32,702 nucleotides of DNA from Anaerocolumna sp. GTDB lineage: Bacteria; Bacillota; Clostridia; Lachnospirales; Lachnospiraceae. Positions 14,342-22,355 of the stretch are shown here, piece after piece. Every line of letters starts with the position of its first letter. Position 1 is the stretch's first letter. The stretch is from the NCBI GenBank assembly GCA_029256725.1, contig JAQSXJ010000100.1, forward strand, positions 1-32,702, given 5' to 3'. Below the pieces are notes generated by a model, which worked only from the letters and a program-made list of their open reading frames with translations, was not told the DNA's origin and searched no databases. The translations under genes and the position numbers were made by a program.

Positions 14342-15110
14342 ATGAGTCAAAAAGAAGAGATTCTTTCAATAAAAAATTTAAAGAAAAGTTATGATAGCCT
14401 GGAAGTCTTAAAAAATATATCTTACCGTTAAAAAAGGGGAAGTAGTGGTGGTGGTTGGACCCTCTGGCTGCGGAAAGAGTACACTGCTTCGTTGTATCAA
14501 CGGACTTGAGGATATCCAAGCCGGTGAGATATCCCTTGGTAAGGAAGTTATCAGCGGCAGAAAGAAGGATATGCATCTGGTGCGCCAGAAGGTAGGGATG
14601 GTATTTCAAAGCTATGAGTTATTTCCTCATATGAATATCCTTGATAATATCGCTCTTGGACCTGTGAAAGCACAGCACAGAGATAAGAAAGAAGTAGAGG
14701 CAGAAGCTGACAGACTTTTGGAACGAGTTGGACTCTCAGATAAGAGAAAGGCATACCCAAGACAGCTGTCCGGCGGGCAGAAGCAGCGAGTAGCCATAGT
14801 CAGAGCTCTTTGTATGCATCCGGAGGTAATGCTTTTTGATGAAGTAACGGCAGCCCTTGATCCGGAAATGGTGAGAGAGGTACTGGATGTAATGTTGGAG
14901 CTTGCCAGAGAGGGAAGCACCATGGTTATTGTAACACATGAGATGCAGTTTGCCCGTGCTATTGCAGACAGAATTATATTTCTCGACAAAGGAGAGATAG
15001 TGGAAGAGAGCAGTCCGGAAGAGTTCTTTACGAATCCTAAGACAGAAAGAGCCGGAAAGTTCTTAAATGTATTCGAATTTGACGCTGTAAAAGGTGTTGA
15101 AGATAAATAA
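14342..15110 (+). pseudogene. Amino-acid ABC transporter ATPase, frameshifted near the N-terminus
   Basis: The start is ATG 14342 ([27 protein letters not shown]), with TAGGAG upstream. The frame breaks at about 14420 and stops within three codons. From 14421 the correct continuation [23 protein letters not shown] runs in another frame to 15110. A two-base loss (TCTCTT to TCTT) explains it exactly. Everything after is intact: Walker [11 protein letters not shown] loop VFQSYELF, signature LSGGQKQR, Walker [15 protein letters not shown] loop VTHEM. Without the first 27 residues a GTG start at 14445 gives a protein that begins at Walker A and lacks the first strands and the A-loop Tyr (KKSYDSL). 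The transporter would then be defective unless the break is a sequencing error or corrected by slippage. Confidence 0.88.
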
Positions 15111-15135
15111 AATAATCAAATTCGGTTTGATTATT
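15111..15135 (+). other. Intercistronic hairpin after the ATPase gene
   Basis: AATAATCAAA (15111-15120) pairs perfectly with TTTGATTATT (15126-15135) around a TTCGG loop, directly after the stop codon. G residues rather than a T run follow, so it fits an mRNA-stabilising or processing hairpin better than a terminator. Confidence 0.45.
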
Positions 15136-15283
15136 GGGGGTTAAACCCTGGGATATGTCTGTTAATTTGTAATATGGATTAATTCTATACAAAACAATTT
15201 CAGACATCCCAAAAGAGGAGAATAGTTGAAGGAAAAAATAAAAGAAAGGAAGCCACGAACTACTTCAGCTTAAAACAGTGGCA

Positions 15284-15304
15284 ATACCGCAATATACGCG
15301 GTAT
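15284..15304 (+). promoter_or_regulatory. Hairpin just upstream of the binding-protein ribosome site
   Basis: ATACCGC (15284-15290) and GCGGTAT (15298-15304) form a 7-bp stem. AAGGG follows at once and the start is at 15317. It could shield the 5' end of a processed mRNA or tune translation. Confidence 0.4.
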
Positions 15305-15316
15305 AAGGGTATTGGT

Positions 15317-16189
15317 ATGAAAAATATCAAGAAATTAGCAGCATTACTATTACTATTTACATTAATAACATCAGCCCTTGCAGGCTGCCAGAGTAAATCT
15401 GACAAGGAAGGAACTGACTCAACTGCAACAGCAGGAACAGCAAGAACACTTGAGGAAATCAAGGAAAGCGGAAAAGTTGTAATCGGTGTATTCAGTGACA
15501 AGAAACCTTTTGGTTATGTAGATGCTGACGGTGCATATCAGGGTTATGATGTATACTTTGGTAACCGTATTGCACAGGATCTTGGTGTTGATGTTGAATA
15601 TGTATCAGTTGAAGCAGCAAGCCGTGTAGAATATCTTGTAACTGCCAAAGTTGACATCATTCTTGCTAACTTTACAGTAACACCTGATCGTGCAGAAAAA
15701 GTAGATTTCGCATTACCTTACATGAAAGTAGCTCTTGGTGTAGTATCTCCTGACAGCGCACTCATCACATCACCTGAGCAGTTAAACGGAAAGACTCTTA
15801 TCGTAAATAAGGGTACAACAGCAGAAACATATTTTACAGAGAATTATCCTGACGTAAAATTATTGAAATTCGATCAGTACAGTGAAGCATACGGTGCATT
15901 ATTAGATGGCAGAGGCGATGCCTTTACAACAGATAATACAGAAGTACTTGCATGGGCACTTGAGAATAAAGGTTACACTGTAGGTATTGAATCTCTTGGT
16001 AACCTGGATACGATTGCACCTGCTGTACAAAAAGGCAACACTGAGCTTTTAAACTGGTTAAATGAAGAAATCAAAACTCTTGGAACAGAGAATTTCTTCC
16101 ACAAGGCTTATGACGAAACTTTAGCACCGGTTTATGGTGATGCAGCTGATCCTGACAGCCTTGTCGTTGAAGGTGGAGTAATTGAATAA
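15317..16189 (+). CDS. Polar amino-acid ABC transporter substrate-binding lipoprotein
   Basis: 290 aa from ATG 15317 (MKNIKKLAALLLLFTLITSALAGC); this start gives a clean lipoprotein signal with lipobox LAGC, whereas a start at 15278 would translate the leader hairpin. The mature part is a family 3 solute-binding protein: EEIKESGKVVIGVFSDKKPFGYVDADGAYQGYDVYFGNRIAQDLG, then DIILANFTVTPDRAEKVDFALPYM, KTLIVNKGTTAETYF, and a C-terminal lobe with DAFTTDNTEVLAWA. It captures an amino acid outside the membrane and delivers it to the two permeases. Codon use and its separate 200-base leader suggest higher expression than the rest of the operon, as is common for binding proteins. Confidence 0.93.
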   Translation: MKNIKKLAALLLLFTLITSALAGCQSKSDKEGTDSTATAGTARTLEEIKESGKVVIGVFSDKKPFGYVDADGAYQGYDVYFGNRIAQDLGVDVEYVSVEAASRVEYLVTAKVDIILANFTVTPDRAEKVDFALPYMKVALGVVSPDSALITSPEQLNGKTLIVNKGTTAETYFTENYPDVKLLKFDQYSEAYGALLDGRGDAFTTDNTEVLAWALENKGYTVGIESLGNLDTIAPAVQKGNTELLNWLNEEIKTLGTENFFHKAYDETLAPVYGDAADPDSLVVEGGVIE

Positions 16190-16191
16190 GT

Positions 16192-16214
16192 AAAATAAGC
16201 AAATTGCTTATTTT
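16192..16214 (+). terminator. A/T-rich hairpin after the binding-protein gene
   Basis: AAAATAAGC (16192-16200) pairs with GCTTATTTT (16206-16214), 2 bases after the stop codon. The arm itself supplies the T tract. Probably a weak first terminator. Confidence 0.5.
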
Positions 16215-16263
16215 ATATGAATTTTATTTGTATGGGTACGCTTGTACTAAAATGCTTTAAATT

Positions 16264-16305
16264 ACTGCCGCAAGATGGTTTATAACCTACTTGCGGCAGT
16301 TTTTA
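16264..16305 (+). terminator. Strong terminator of the amino-acid transporter operon
   Basis: ACTGCCGCAAG (16264-16274) pairs perfectly with CTTGCGGCAGT (16290-16300), followed by TTTTTATA. The rest of 16306-16508 shows no gene or clear motif. Confidence 0.9.
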
Positions 16306-16508
16306 TAAACACAATCATTTATATTTATTAGATAGATATAGGTGTAGATATAAATAACACAAATTCCAAGATGATTTATGAAGCAGATCTGATAACATCC
16401 GTCAATATAAACCAAATATTATTTCCCTGGCTGATAATAAGCTGGACATGTTTTTATAAGACCTTTAAAATAGAAATAGAATAATAAATTAGAACAGGGA
16501 GGTTTCAG

Positions 16509-17369
16509 ATGAAGATATTGGTATTAGGCGGAACCAGATTTTTCGGAATACATCTGGTGAAGGATTTACTGGAAAAAGGACATGAGGTAACTATTGCAAC
16601 AAGAGGAAAGATGCCGGATCCCTTCGGAGACAGGGTGAAGAGGCTGAAGGTAGACCGGACAGATATAAGTGCCATGAAGGATACCTTTGACGGGAAAGAA
16701 TACGATATGGTATATGATGACATAGCTTATAGCTCAAATGATGTGAAATGTGCTCTGGAGAGTATTACTTGCAGCCGTTATGTCCTGGTGTCTACCATAT
16801 CTGTTTATGACAGTTTCCACATGGAAATCAAAGAAGAGGAATATGACCCATATAAGGGAGAAATCGTATGGTGTAACAGAGAGGACTTTACTTACAACAT
16901 TATCAAACAGCAGGCAGAAAAGGCGCTGTTTCAGGAGTATAAAAACCAATCATCCATAGCTGTACGTTTTCCTCTGGTTATCGGAAAAGATGATTATACA
17001 GAGAGGCTCTTATTCTACGTGGAACATGTGAAGAAGGAAATCCCTATGTACATAGATAACCTGGAGGAAGAGCTTGTATTTATACATTCTAAAGAGGCAG
17101 GGAAATTCCTTTCTTTCTTAAGTGAGAAGGAATACACAGGAATTCTTAATGCCAGCAGTCAGGGAACGCTTACCTTAAAAGAAATAATCTCCTATGTGGA
17201 AGAAAAGACCGGCAAAACTGCACTTCTTTCAACGGAAGGTGAAGCAGCGTCTTATAACGGTGCCGGAAATTACAGTATCCTTACGGAGCGGGCAGAGAAA
17301 CTGGGATATCCTTTTACAAAGGTTAGCGATTTTGTATTTGATATTTTGGATTATTATATTGCATTGTAA
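16509..17369 (+). CDS. NAD-dependent epimerase/dehydratase family protein (extended SDR)
   Basis: 286 aa, starting at ATG 16509 with GGGAGG upstream. The N-terminal Rossmann motif is GGTRFFG (residues 7-13; the whole strand reads MKILVLGGTRFFG). VSTISVYD holds the conserved Ser/Thr region, and Y129-x3-K133 (YNIIK) is the catalytic pair. The C-terminal part (EEELVFIHSKEAGKFLSFL, LNASSQGTLTLKEII) is that of NAD(P)-binding sugar epimerase/reductase-like proteins. Compared with classic sugar epimerases it is short, and the substrate cannot be inferred. It stands alone between two transcription units. Related proteins are often annotated only as NAD-dependent epimerases. Confidence 0.85.
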   Translation: MKILVLGGTRFFGIHLVKDLLEKGHEVTIATRGKMPDPFGDRVKRLKVDRTDISAMKDTFDGKEYDMVYDDIAYSSNDVKCALESITCSRYVLVSTISVYDSFHMEIKEEEYDPYKGEIVWCNREDFTYNIIKQQAEKALFQEYKNQSSIAVRFPLVIGKDDYTERLLFYVEHVKKEIPMYIDNLEEELVFIHSKEAGKFLSFLSEKEYTGILNASSQGTLTLKEIISYVEEKTGKTALLSTEGEAASYNGAGNYSILTERAEKLGYPFTKVSDFVFDILDYYIAL

Positions 17370-17450
17370 AATTTCAGATAGGGCAAAATGCCAGTAGCCA
17401 AATTATAAAAAGTAGTATACAATAGATGTAGTTATGATAATTATTACTAT

Positions 17451-17466
17451 TACTATATATTGTATG
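17451..17466 (+). promoter_or_regulatory. Possible NrdR box upstream of nrdA
   Basis: The core CTATATATTG (17453-17462) matches the NrdR core CwAtATaTwG. It lies about 30 bases before the nrdA start, just after a TATACAAT stretch that could be the -10 region. NrdR boxes usually come in pairs about 31-32 bases apart; the only second candidate (ACAATAGATGTAG near 17419) is poor, so this is tentative. Confidence 0.35.
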
Positions 17467-17494
17467 AATTTATAAATTTAGGAGGTTAGTGCCC

Positions 17495-19708
17495 ATGGAT
17501 ATCATGATAAAAAAACGTAACGGAAATCTGGAGCCGTTATATGTTGAAAAGACCAAGAAAATGGTAGCTTATGCCTGCCAGGGTCTTGCCGGCTGCGACG
17601 CGGCTGAACTTGAGATGGATTCCAATATTCAGTTCAGAGATGGTATGAGTACAAAGGAAATACAGAAGATACTGATTCAGACAGCCATTGAAAAGACCAT
17701 ACAGACTACCAGAGACTCCTTTGGAAATGAAATAAAGAAGACGAATATAGACTGGCAGTATGCAGCTGCAAGGCTATTGATGTCTGATCTCTATAAAGAA
17801 GCAGCCATTAACAGAGGTTATGAGCATTTCGGCTACGGAGATTTTTATGAGCTGGTAGAAAAGCTGACTGCTTTAAAATACTATGGCACTTATCTGACCG
17901 AAGAATATACCAAAGAAGAAATCATAGAGCTGGGTAATTACATAAAGCCTGAAAGAGACCTTTTATTTAATTATGAAGGCATGAAGCTTCTGGCTGACAG
18001 ATATCTCATACAGGGCTTTGACAAAGAGGTGTACGAACTTCCTCAGGAGCGTTTTATGATAATTGCCATGCATCTGGCTGTTCCTGAAAAGAAGGACAAA
18101 GCCCAGTATGCAAGAAAATTCTATGATATCTTAAGTGAACTTAAGATGACCGTTGCAACACCAACCCTTGCCGCAGCAGGAACACCTTTTCACCAGTTAA
18201 GCAGCTGCTTTATCTCTGTAGTAGGGGATAACCTCTGGTCTATCTATGATGTGAATTCAAAGTTTGCCAGTGTTTCCAAACATGGCGGAGCACTTGGAAT
18301 ATACATGGGTAAAGTCAGAGCCTTAAACAGTGAGATCAGGGGTTATAAGAATACCTCCGGCGGAGTGGTTCCCTGGATAAGACTGTATAACGATACCGCA
18401 GTTGCAGTAGACCAGTTAGGCAGAAGAAAAGGGGGCGCCTCTGTTACCCTTGATATCTGGCACCAGGACCTGTATGAATTCCTGGATCTTAAGACCAATA
18501 ACGGCGATGACAGAAGAAAAGCCCATGATGTATTTCCGGCTTTAAGTATCCCTGATCTATTTATGAAGAGGTTAGGAGAGAGAGGAGAATGGTCTTTATT
18601 CGATCCATATGAAGTTCATAAGATAATGGGCTTTTATCTGGAGGACTGCTACGATGAAGAGGAAGGCGGAGAATTTACAAGACGATACCTTGCCTGCGAA
18701 GAGAACAGTGCCTTAAAGCGTACAACAGTATCTACTCTTGATATCATGAAGAAGGTCATGAAATCTGCCGTAGAAACAGGAACTCCTTTTATCTTCTACA
18801 GAGATACGGTTAACAGAGCCAATCCCAACAAACATGCTGGAATGATTTATGCCTCCAACCTGTGCCATGAGATAGCCCAGAACATGAGCGAATCCATTCT
18901 TTCTGAGGAAACGATTCAAGAGAATAACGGTGAGATGGAGGTATCAGTAAAGGTTAAGGCAGGGGATATGGTTACCTGTAACTTAAATTCTGTGAATTTA
19001 GGACGTGTTGACAGAGAAGATTTAAAAGATATTATTCCATTGCAGATTCGTATGCTTGATAATGTTATTACTTTAAATCAGTCTCCGGTTTCAGAAGCCA
19101 GGATAACAAGTAACAAGTACCGTGCCATTGGTCTTGGAACCAGCGGATATCATCACTATCTGGTGAATCATAAGATTCATTGGGAAAGCGAAGAGCATTT
19201 CACAGAAGCAGACCTTTTATTTGAAGAAATTGCATATCAGGCTATTAAGGCTTCTTGCGAACTGGCGAAAGAGAAGGGGGCTTACCCTGCATTTCACGGC
19301 TCCCAGTGGGAGACCGGAGAATACTTTGACAGCAGAGGCTACAAGAGTGAGAGATGGCTTGCTTTAAAAGAAGAGGTTAAGAAATACGGACTTCGTAACG
19401 GATATCTCACAGCGGTTGCTCCAACCGGCAGTACTTCGAATATAGCAGGTACCACTGCAGGAATCGATCCTATCTTCCGTAAGTTCTTTATTGAAGAGAA
19501 GAAAGGAAGCTTTACCCCTAAGGCAGCACCTGATCTTACAGAGGAGAATTTCTGGTTCTATAAGGAAGCACATCACATAGATCAGCTCTACAGCATCAAA
19601 GCCTGCGGAATAAGACAAAGACATATTGACCAGTCCCAATCCTTTAATCTGTATATCACACCGGAGGTGAAAGCTAAGGATATCTTAAATCCGCAACCAG
19701 TCTCTTGA
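17495..19708 (+). CDS. nrdA: Class Ia ribonucleotide reductase large subunit, redox tail cut off
   Basis: Catalytic subunit that reduces ribonucleoside diphosphates to deoxyribonucleotides. The start at ATG 17495 (MDIMIKKRNGNLEPL) has GGAGG 9 bases upstream. The N-terminal ATP-cone spans residues 1 to about 95. The active-site elements are present: the redox Cys in LSSCFISV, the N-x-C-x-E loop NLCHEI, the second redox Cys in MVTCNLNSVNLGR, and PTGSTSNIAGTTAGIDPIF. The frame ends as ...EVKAKDILNPQPVS. Family members continue through a further helix (LYLxAWxxGxKTIYYVR type) to a CxxC tail, and that tail is still present out of frame at 19692-19739. About 44-50 bases were therefore lost, with a frameshift. 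Without the CxxC, turnover by thioredoxin should fail, which is hard to accept for an essential gene unless another reductase exists or the sequence is wrong. Confidence 0.9.
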   Translation: MDIMIKKRNGNLEPLYVEKTKKMVAYACQGLAGCDAAELEMDSNIQFRDGMSTKEIQKILIQTAIEKTIQTTRDSFGNEIKKTNIDWQYAAARLLMSDLYKEAAINRGYEHFGYGDFYELVEKLTALKYYGTYLTEEYTKEEIIELGNYIKPERDLLFNYEGMKLLADRYLIQGFDKEVYELPQERFMIIAMHLAVPEKKDKAQYARKFYDILSELKMTVATPTLAAAGTPFHQLSSCFISVVGDNLWSIYDVNSKFASVSKHGGALGIYMGKVRALNSEIRGYKNTSGGVVPWIRLYNDTAVAVDQLGRRKGGASVTLDIWHQDLYEFLDLKTNNGDDRRKAHDVFPALSIPDLFMKRLGERGEWSLFDPYEVHKIMGFYLEDCYDEEEGGEFTRRYLACEENSALKRTTVSTLDIMKKVMKSAVETGTPFIFYRDTVNRANPNKHAGMIYASNLCHEIAQNMSESILSEETIQENNGEMEVSVKVKAGDMVTCNLNSVNLGRVDREDLKDIIPLQIRMLDNVITLNQSPVSEARITSNKYRAIGLGTSGYHHYLVNHKIHWESEEHFTEADLLFEEIAYQAIKASCELAKEKGAYPAFHGSQWETGEYFDSRGYKSERWLALKEEVKKYGLRNGYLTAVAPTGSTSNIAGTTAGIDPIFRKFFIEEKKGSFTPKAAPDLTEENFWFYKEAHHIDQLYSIKACGIRQRHIDQSQSFNLYITPEVKAKDILNPQPVS

Positions 19709-19739
19709 GATGGATGAATGCACAAGCTGCTCCAGCTAA
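19692..19739 (+). pseudogene. nrdA: Out-of-frame remnant of the NrdA C-terminal tail
   Basis: Translation from 19692 reads RNQSLEMDECTSCSS followed by TAA (19737-19739). This is the classic C-terminal tail of class I large subunits, where the CxxC pair (here C-T-S-C) shuttles electrons into the active site. It is shifted by one base relative to the upstream frame. The remaining 197 bases to nrdB show no clear gene or terminator. Confidence 0.85.
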
Positions 19740-19936
19740 TTAAGCAGAAAAATCCCAACTTCATACAGATGAAATCAGTGCGGTCAGAGCCGTCAGAATA
19801 AGGGCTTATCAGGCGGTCATATCAAAAAAGTATATTACACAGTAAAAATCAAAATAATTCTATACAAAAAGATAACCAATGTATTTAAAATGTTTTTTTA
19901 ATATATTAGGAAAGAAAATGCAGGAAGGATACTACC

Positions 19937-20893
19937 ATGAATAAGAAAAAGATCTTTAATGAATATGGTGTAAGAGGTACAGAAGCACTGATTGAAGGAA
20001 ATACAACAAATCTTAGAGAATGGAACAGATTAAATGAGGATGTAAAACAATTCCCTCTCTTAACCAACGGGGAGAGAAATGCTTTTGACAAAATTATCGC
20101 CTTCCTGAATTTTCTGGATTCTATCCAGAGTGAGAACCTCCCCAACCTTTCAAGGTATGTGACTGCTCCGGAGATATCCTCTTTGCTTAACATACAGGCT
20201 TTTCAAGAAGAAATTCATGCCCAGAGCTATTCCTATATCTTAGACACGGTAACCAATCCGGTGACCAGAGATAAGATTTATGATGAGTGGAGGGAAGATA
20301 AACAGCTTTTAGCCAGAAACAGATATATTGCAAATATCTATCAGGAATTTAATGAGAACCCCAATACAGAGAATTTTATACGGACTGTAACGGCTAATTA
20401 TATTCTGGAGGGTATCTATTTCTATTCCGGTTTCAGCTTCTTCTATACCCTTGCAAGACAGGGTAAAATGACGGCAACCAGTACAATCTTTAAATATATT
20501 AACAGGGATGAAATAACCCACCTGGTACTATTCCAGAATATTATCAAGGAACTTCGAAACGAAAAGCCGGAGATATTTACGCCTGAGATACTGGAACAGA
20601 TCAGGGAAATGATGAGAACCGGTGTAGAACATGAGATAACCTGGGGACAATATGTAACCAATAACGAAATTTTGGGGATAAATAATTCTCTGATAGAAAA
20701 ATATATCAAATATCTGGGCAATCAGAGGTTAAAGGCAATTGGTATAGAGGAACTGTATCCGGAAATTACAGAGAATCCAATGGCCTGGATTGATGGTTTT
20801 TCAAGCCTTAACCAGACCAAGACGGATTTCTTTGAAGCGAAGGTTACCAATTATACGAAAGCGGCAGCCTATGACTTTGATGACTTGGAATAG
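19937..20893 (+). CDS. nrdB: Class Ia ribonucleotide reductase small subunit (R2)
   Basis: 318 aa; carries the di-metal site and tyrosyl radical for NrdA. The ligands are all visible: D61 (FLDSIQ), E91 and H94 (EEIHAQSY), E158 (ILEGIYFY), and E192 and H195 (RDEITHL). The radical Tyr is Y98, four residues after H94. AGGAAGGA lies upstream of the start. The sequence looks intact, in contrast to the damaged nrdA tail. It lies about 200 bases after the nrdA remnant, is likely co-transcribed, and its 3' end converges with the DJ-1 gene only 3 bases away. No nrdI or thioredoxin-like gene is adjacent, consistent with class Ia rather than Ib. Confidence 0.93.
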   Translation: MNKKKIFNEYGVRGTEALIEGNTTNLREWNRLNEDVKQFPLLTNGERNAFDKIIAFLNFLDSIQSENLPNLSRYVTAPEISSLLNIQAFQEEIHAQSYSYILDTVTNPVTRDKIYDEWREDKQLLARNRYIANIYQEFNENPNTENFIRTVTANYILEGIYFYSGFSFFYTLARQGKMTATSTIFKYINRDEITHLVLFQNIIKELRNEKPEIFTPEILEQIREMMRTGVEHEITWGQYVTNNEILGINNSLIEKYIKYLGNQRLKAIGIEELYPEITENPMAWIDGFSSLNQTKTDFFEAKVTNYTKAAAYDFDDLE

Positions 20894-20896
20894 AAA

Positions 20897-21475
20897 TTAG
20901 AAACCCATAGCTGTTTTTACTGCATCAGACAGTTCTTTGGTGGTCATTACTTCGAGAAGCTTTAAGGCAACATAAGGAGCAGTCTGAGGGCAATAAGAAG
21001 TAATAATATTTCCGTCAGTCACAACAGGTTCATTAACAATTACAGCACCAAACTCTGCAAGTTGTTTCTGGCGTCTGCCGCCGTTTAAATGATAGGTGGT
21101 TGCCCTTTTTCCCTTTAGGATTCCGCTCTTACCAAGGGAGAGGGCAGCCACACATATTGATGCCACAGGTTTACCACTCTGATGGAATTGGCGGATTAAT
21201 TTAAGAAACCTTTCATCATAAGCTTCTTCATAAAAGCCGTATTCTTCAAAGCCTCCGGGTATGGCAAGAGCATCGTAGTCTTCTGGATTAATTCCGTCTA
21301 TAACCGTATCTGCTATTACCGGTATGTGAAAGGTACTGATAACCTGCTCTGTAAAACCGCAGGTATGAATGGTAACTTCTGAGCCGAAATCTTCCATAGC
21401 CCAGCCAAATACGTCCACAAAAGCAGAAAATTCCATGGTTTCAAAGCCTTTAGCTAATAGCAATAATACTTTCAT
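20897..21475 (-). CDS. DJ-1/PfpI-family protein (ThiJ-like)
   Basis: 192 aa, starting at ATG 21475 with GGGAGG upstream. The fold is that of the DJ-1/PfpI superfamily: acidic residue E12 (GFETMEF), GG in ALAIPGGFEEYG, and the nucleophile-elbow Cys C108 in ASICVAALSLGKSGILKGKRATTYH. Members act as glyoxalases, deglycase-like or chaperone-like stress proteins; which one cannot be told here. The His that completes the triad in proteases is present nearby (TTYHLNGG). Complete and apparently monocistronic, it converges on nrdB with almost no spacer, so the two transcripts probably overlap. Confidence 0.88.
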   Translation of the reverse strand: MKVLLLLAKGFETMEFSAFVDVFGWAMEDFGSEVTIHTCGFTEQVISTFHIPVIADTVIDGINPEDYDALAIPGGFEEYGFYEEAYDERFLKLIRQFHQSGKPVASICVAALSLGKSGILKGKRATTYHLNGGRRQKQLAEFGAVIVNEPVVTDGNIITSYCPQTAPYVALKLLEVMTTKELSDAVKTAMGF

Positions 21476-21542
21476 AAGAGCCTCCCTTTAATTCATATAA
21501 GTAAATTGTGTTATGGATGATTAGAGTATATATTAGGAGAAC

Positions 21543-21614
21543 TATGTTAAGTAGAATTAAGTTAAGAGAACAAAGCTAAGAGAATTAAGCTAAGAAAACT
21601 ATGTTAAATAGAAC
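21543..21614. repeat. Degenerate 14-15 bp minisatellite (five units)
   Basis: Five units of 15, 14, 14, 14 and 15 bases follow the pattern TAAGYTAAGARAAY (for example TAAGTTAAGAGAAC, AAAGCTAAGAGAAT, TAAGCTAAGAAAAC). It lies in the divergent spacer between the DJ-1 gene and the phosphatase remnant. No function is evident; the rest of 21476-21734 shows nothing else. Confidence 0.75.
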
Positions 21615-21734
21615 ATAGATATCATCATTACAGAAGTTTTCTTTGAAGGCTACAATGAGTTTAAAAGTTTAATATAGTTATTAATATTGGAGAAAGAGTG
21701 AAAGAAAAATAATTTCACCACCCGCTCTGATAAC

Positions 21735-21759
21735 GCGTGTTAAAGCACGCAGATGGGAG
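21735..21759 (+). promoter_or_regulatory. Hairpin plus ribosome-site leader element before the phosphatase gene
   Basis: GCGTGT (21735-21740) and GCACGC (21745-21750), one G-T pair, form the hairpin with a TAAA loop, directly followed by AGATGGGAG and, 6 bases later, the TTG start at 21766. An upstream hairpin (TGAAA/TTTCA) also resembles the array spacers at 5951-6055. It is the same family as 10801-10825 and 5926-6114. Confidence 0.75.
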
Positions 21760-21765
21760 AATAAG

Positions 21766-22189
21766 TTGATTAAAGTACTGTTTGTCTGTTTGGGTAATAT
21801 TTGCCGTTCGCCAATGGCAGAATAGATTTCTTGTAGCCTCAGCAGCGACCAGCGGCGAAGAAGTTGGTAATGGGGTTCACAGAGGAACTAGAAATAAGTT
21901 AAAAGAAGTGGGAATTGATACTTCACAAAAGAGAGCAGTTCAGCTAAAAAGAGAGGATTATAACCGTTATGATTATATTCTTGGCATGGAACAGAGCAAC
22001 TTAGCTTCTATGGAGAGGATCTTTGGGGGTGATAAAGAGGGAAAGGTAATGAGACTCCTAAAGTTGTCCGATAAACCCAGAGATATTGCCGATCCCTGGT
22101 ATACCGGAGACTTTAATAAAACCTATGAAGATGTATATGAAGGGTGTGAACTGTTACTTGCTTATCTGTGCAAAGAAAACAAAATATGA
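21766..22189 (+). pseudogene. Low-molecular-weight protein-tyrosine phosphatase, internally deleted and frameshifted
   Basis: The start is TTG 21766 after the leader element, giving IKVLFVCLGNICRSPMAE with the P-loop C-x5-R (C8 to R14), and then a TAG stop at 21823. The rest of the protein follows in another frame from 21824: RFLVASAATSGEEVGN...VHRGTRNKL, with the general-acid region DPWYTGDF near the end. Family members have about 13-14 residues (FxFKDMVxKxGL type) between MAE and this point. A loss of about 38-44 bases with a frameshift therefore splits the gene. A frame opening at 21782 exists but has no P-loop and no ribosome site. Such enzymes usually control exopolysaccharide tyrosine kinases or arsenate reduction. 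As written, the gene is non-functional. Confidence 0.88.
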
Positions 22190-22355
22190 CCAAATTGTTA
22201 CGCAAAAGATGTCTCTATTTGTCTGTTATCGTAATACACATTTAATGAAAACGTAATTAAAATGCCAAGCATTTAACACCTTTCTATGTTATTATGGTAT
22301 TGTATGAATGAGTTAGGATGCAGACAAATAGAATATACAAATAGAAGGTGTAAAG

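Noticed and set aside
15111..15135. Terminator between ATPase and binding-protein genes
   Set aside because: The stem is good, but it is followed by GGGGG rather than T residues, and the downstream gene belongs to the same transporter.
19740..19936. Short coding remnant between nrdA and nrdB
   Set aside because: One frame reads HTDEISAVRAVRIRAYQAVISKKYITQ, which looks mildly protein-like, but it has no start, no ribosome site and no recognised family.
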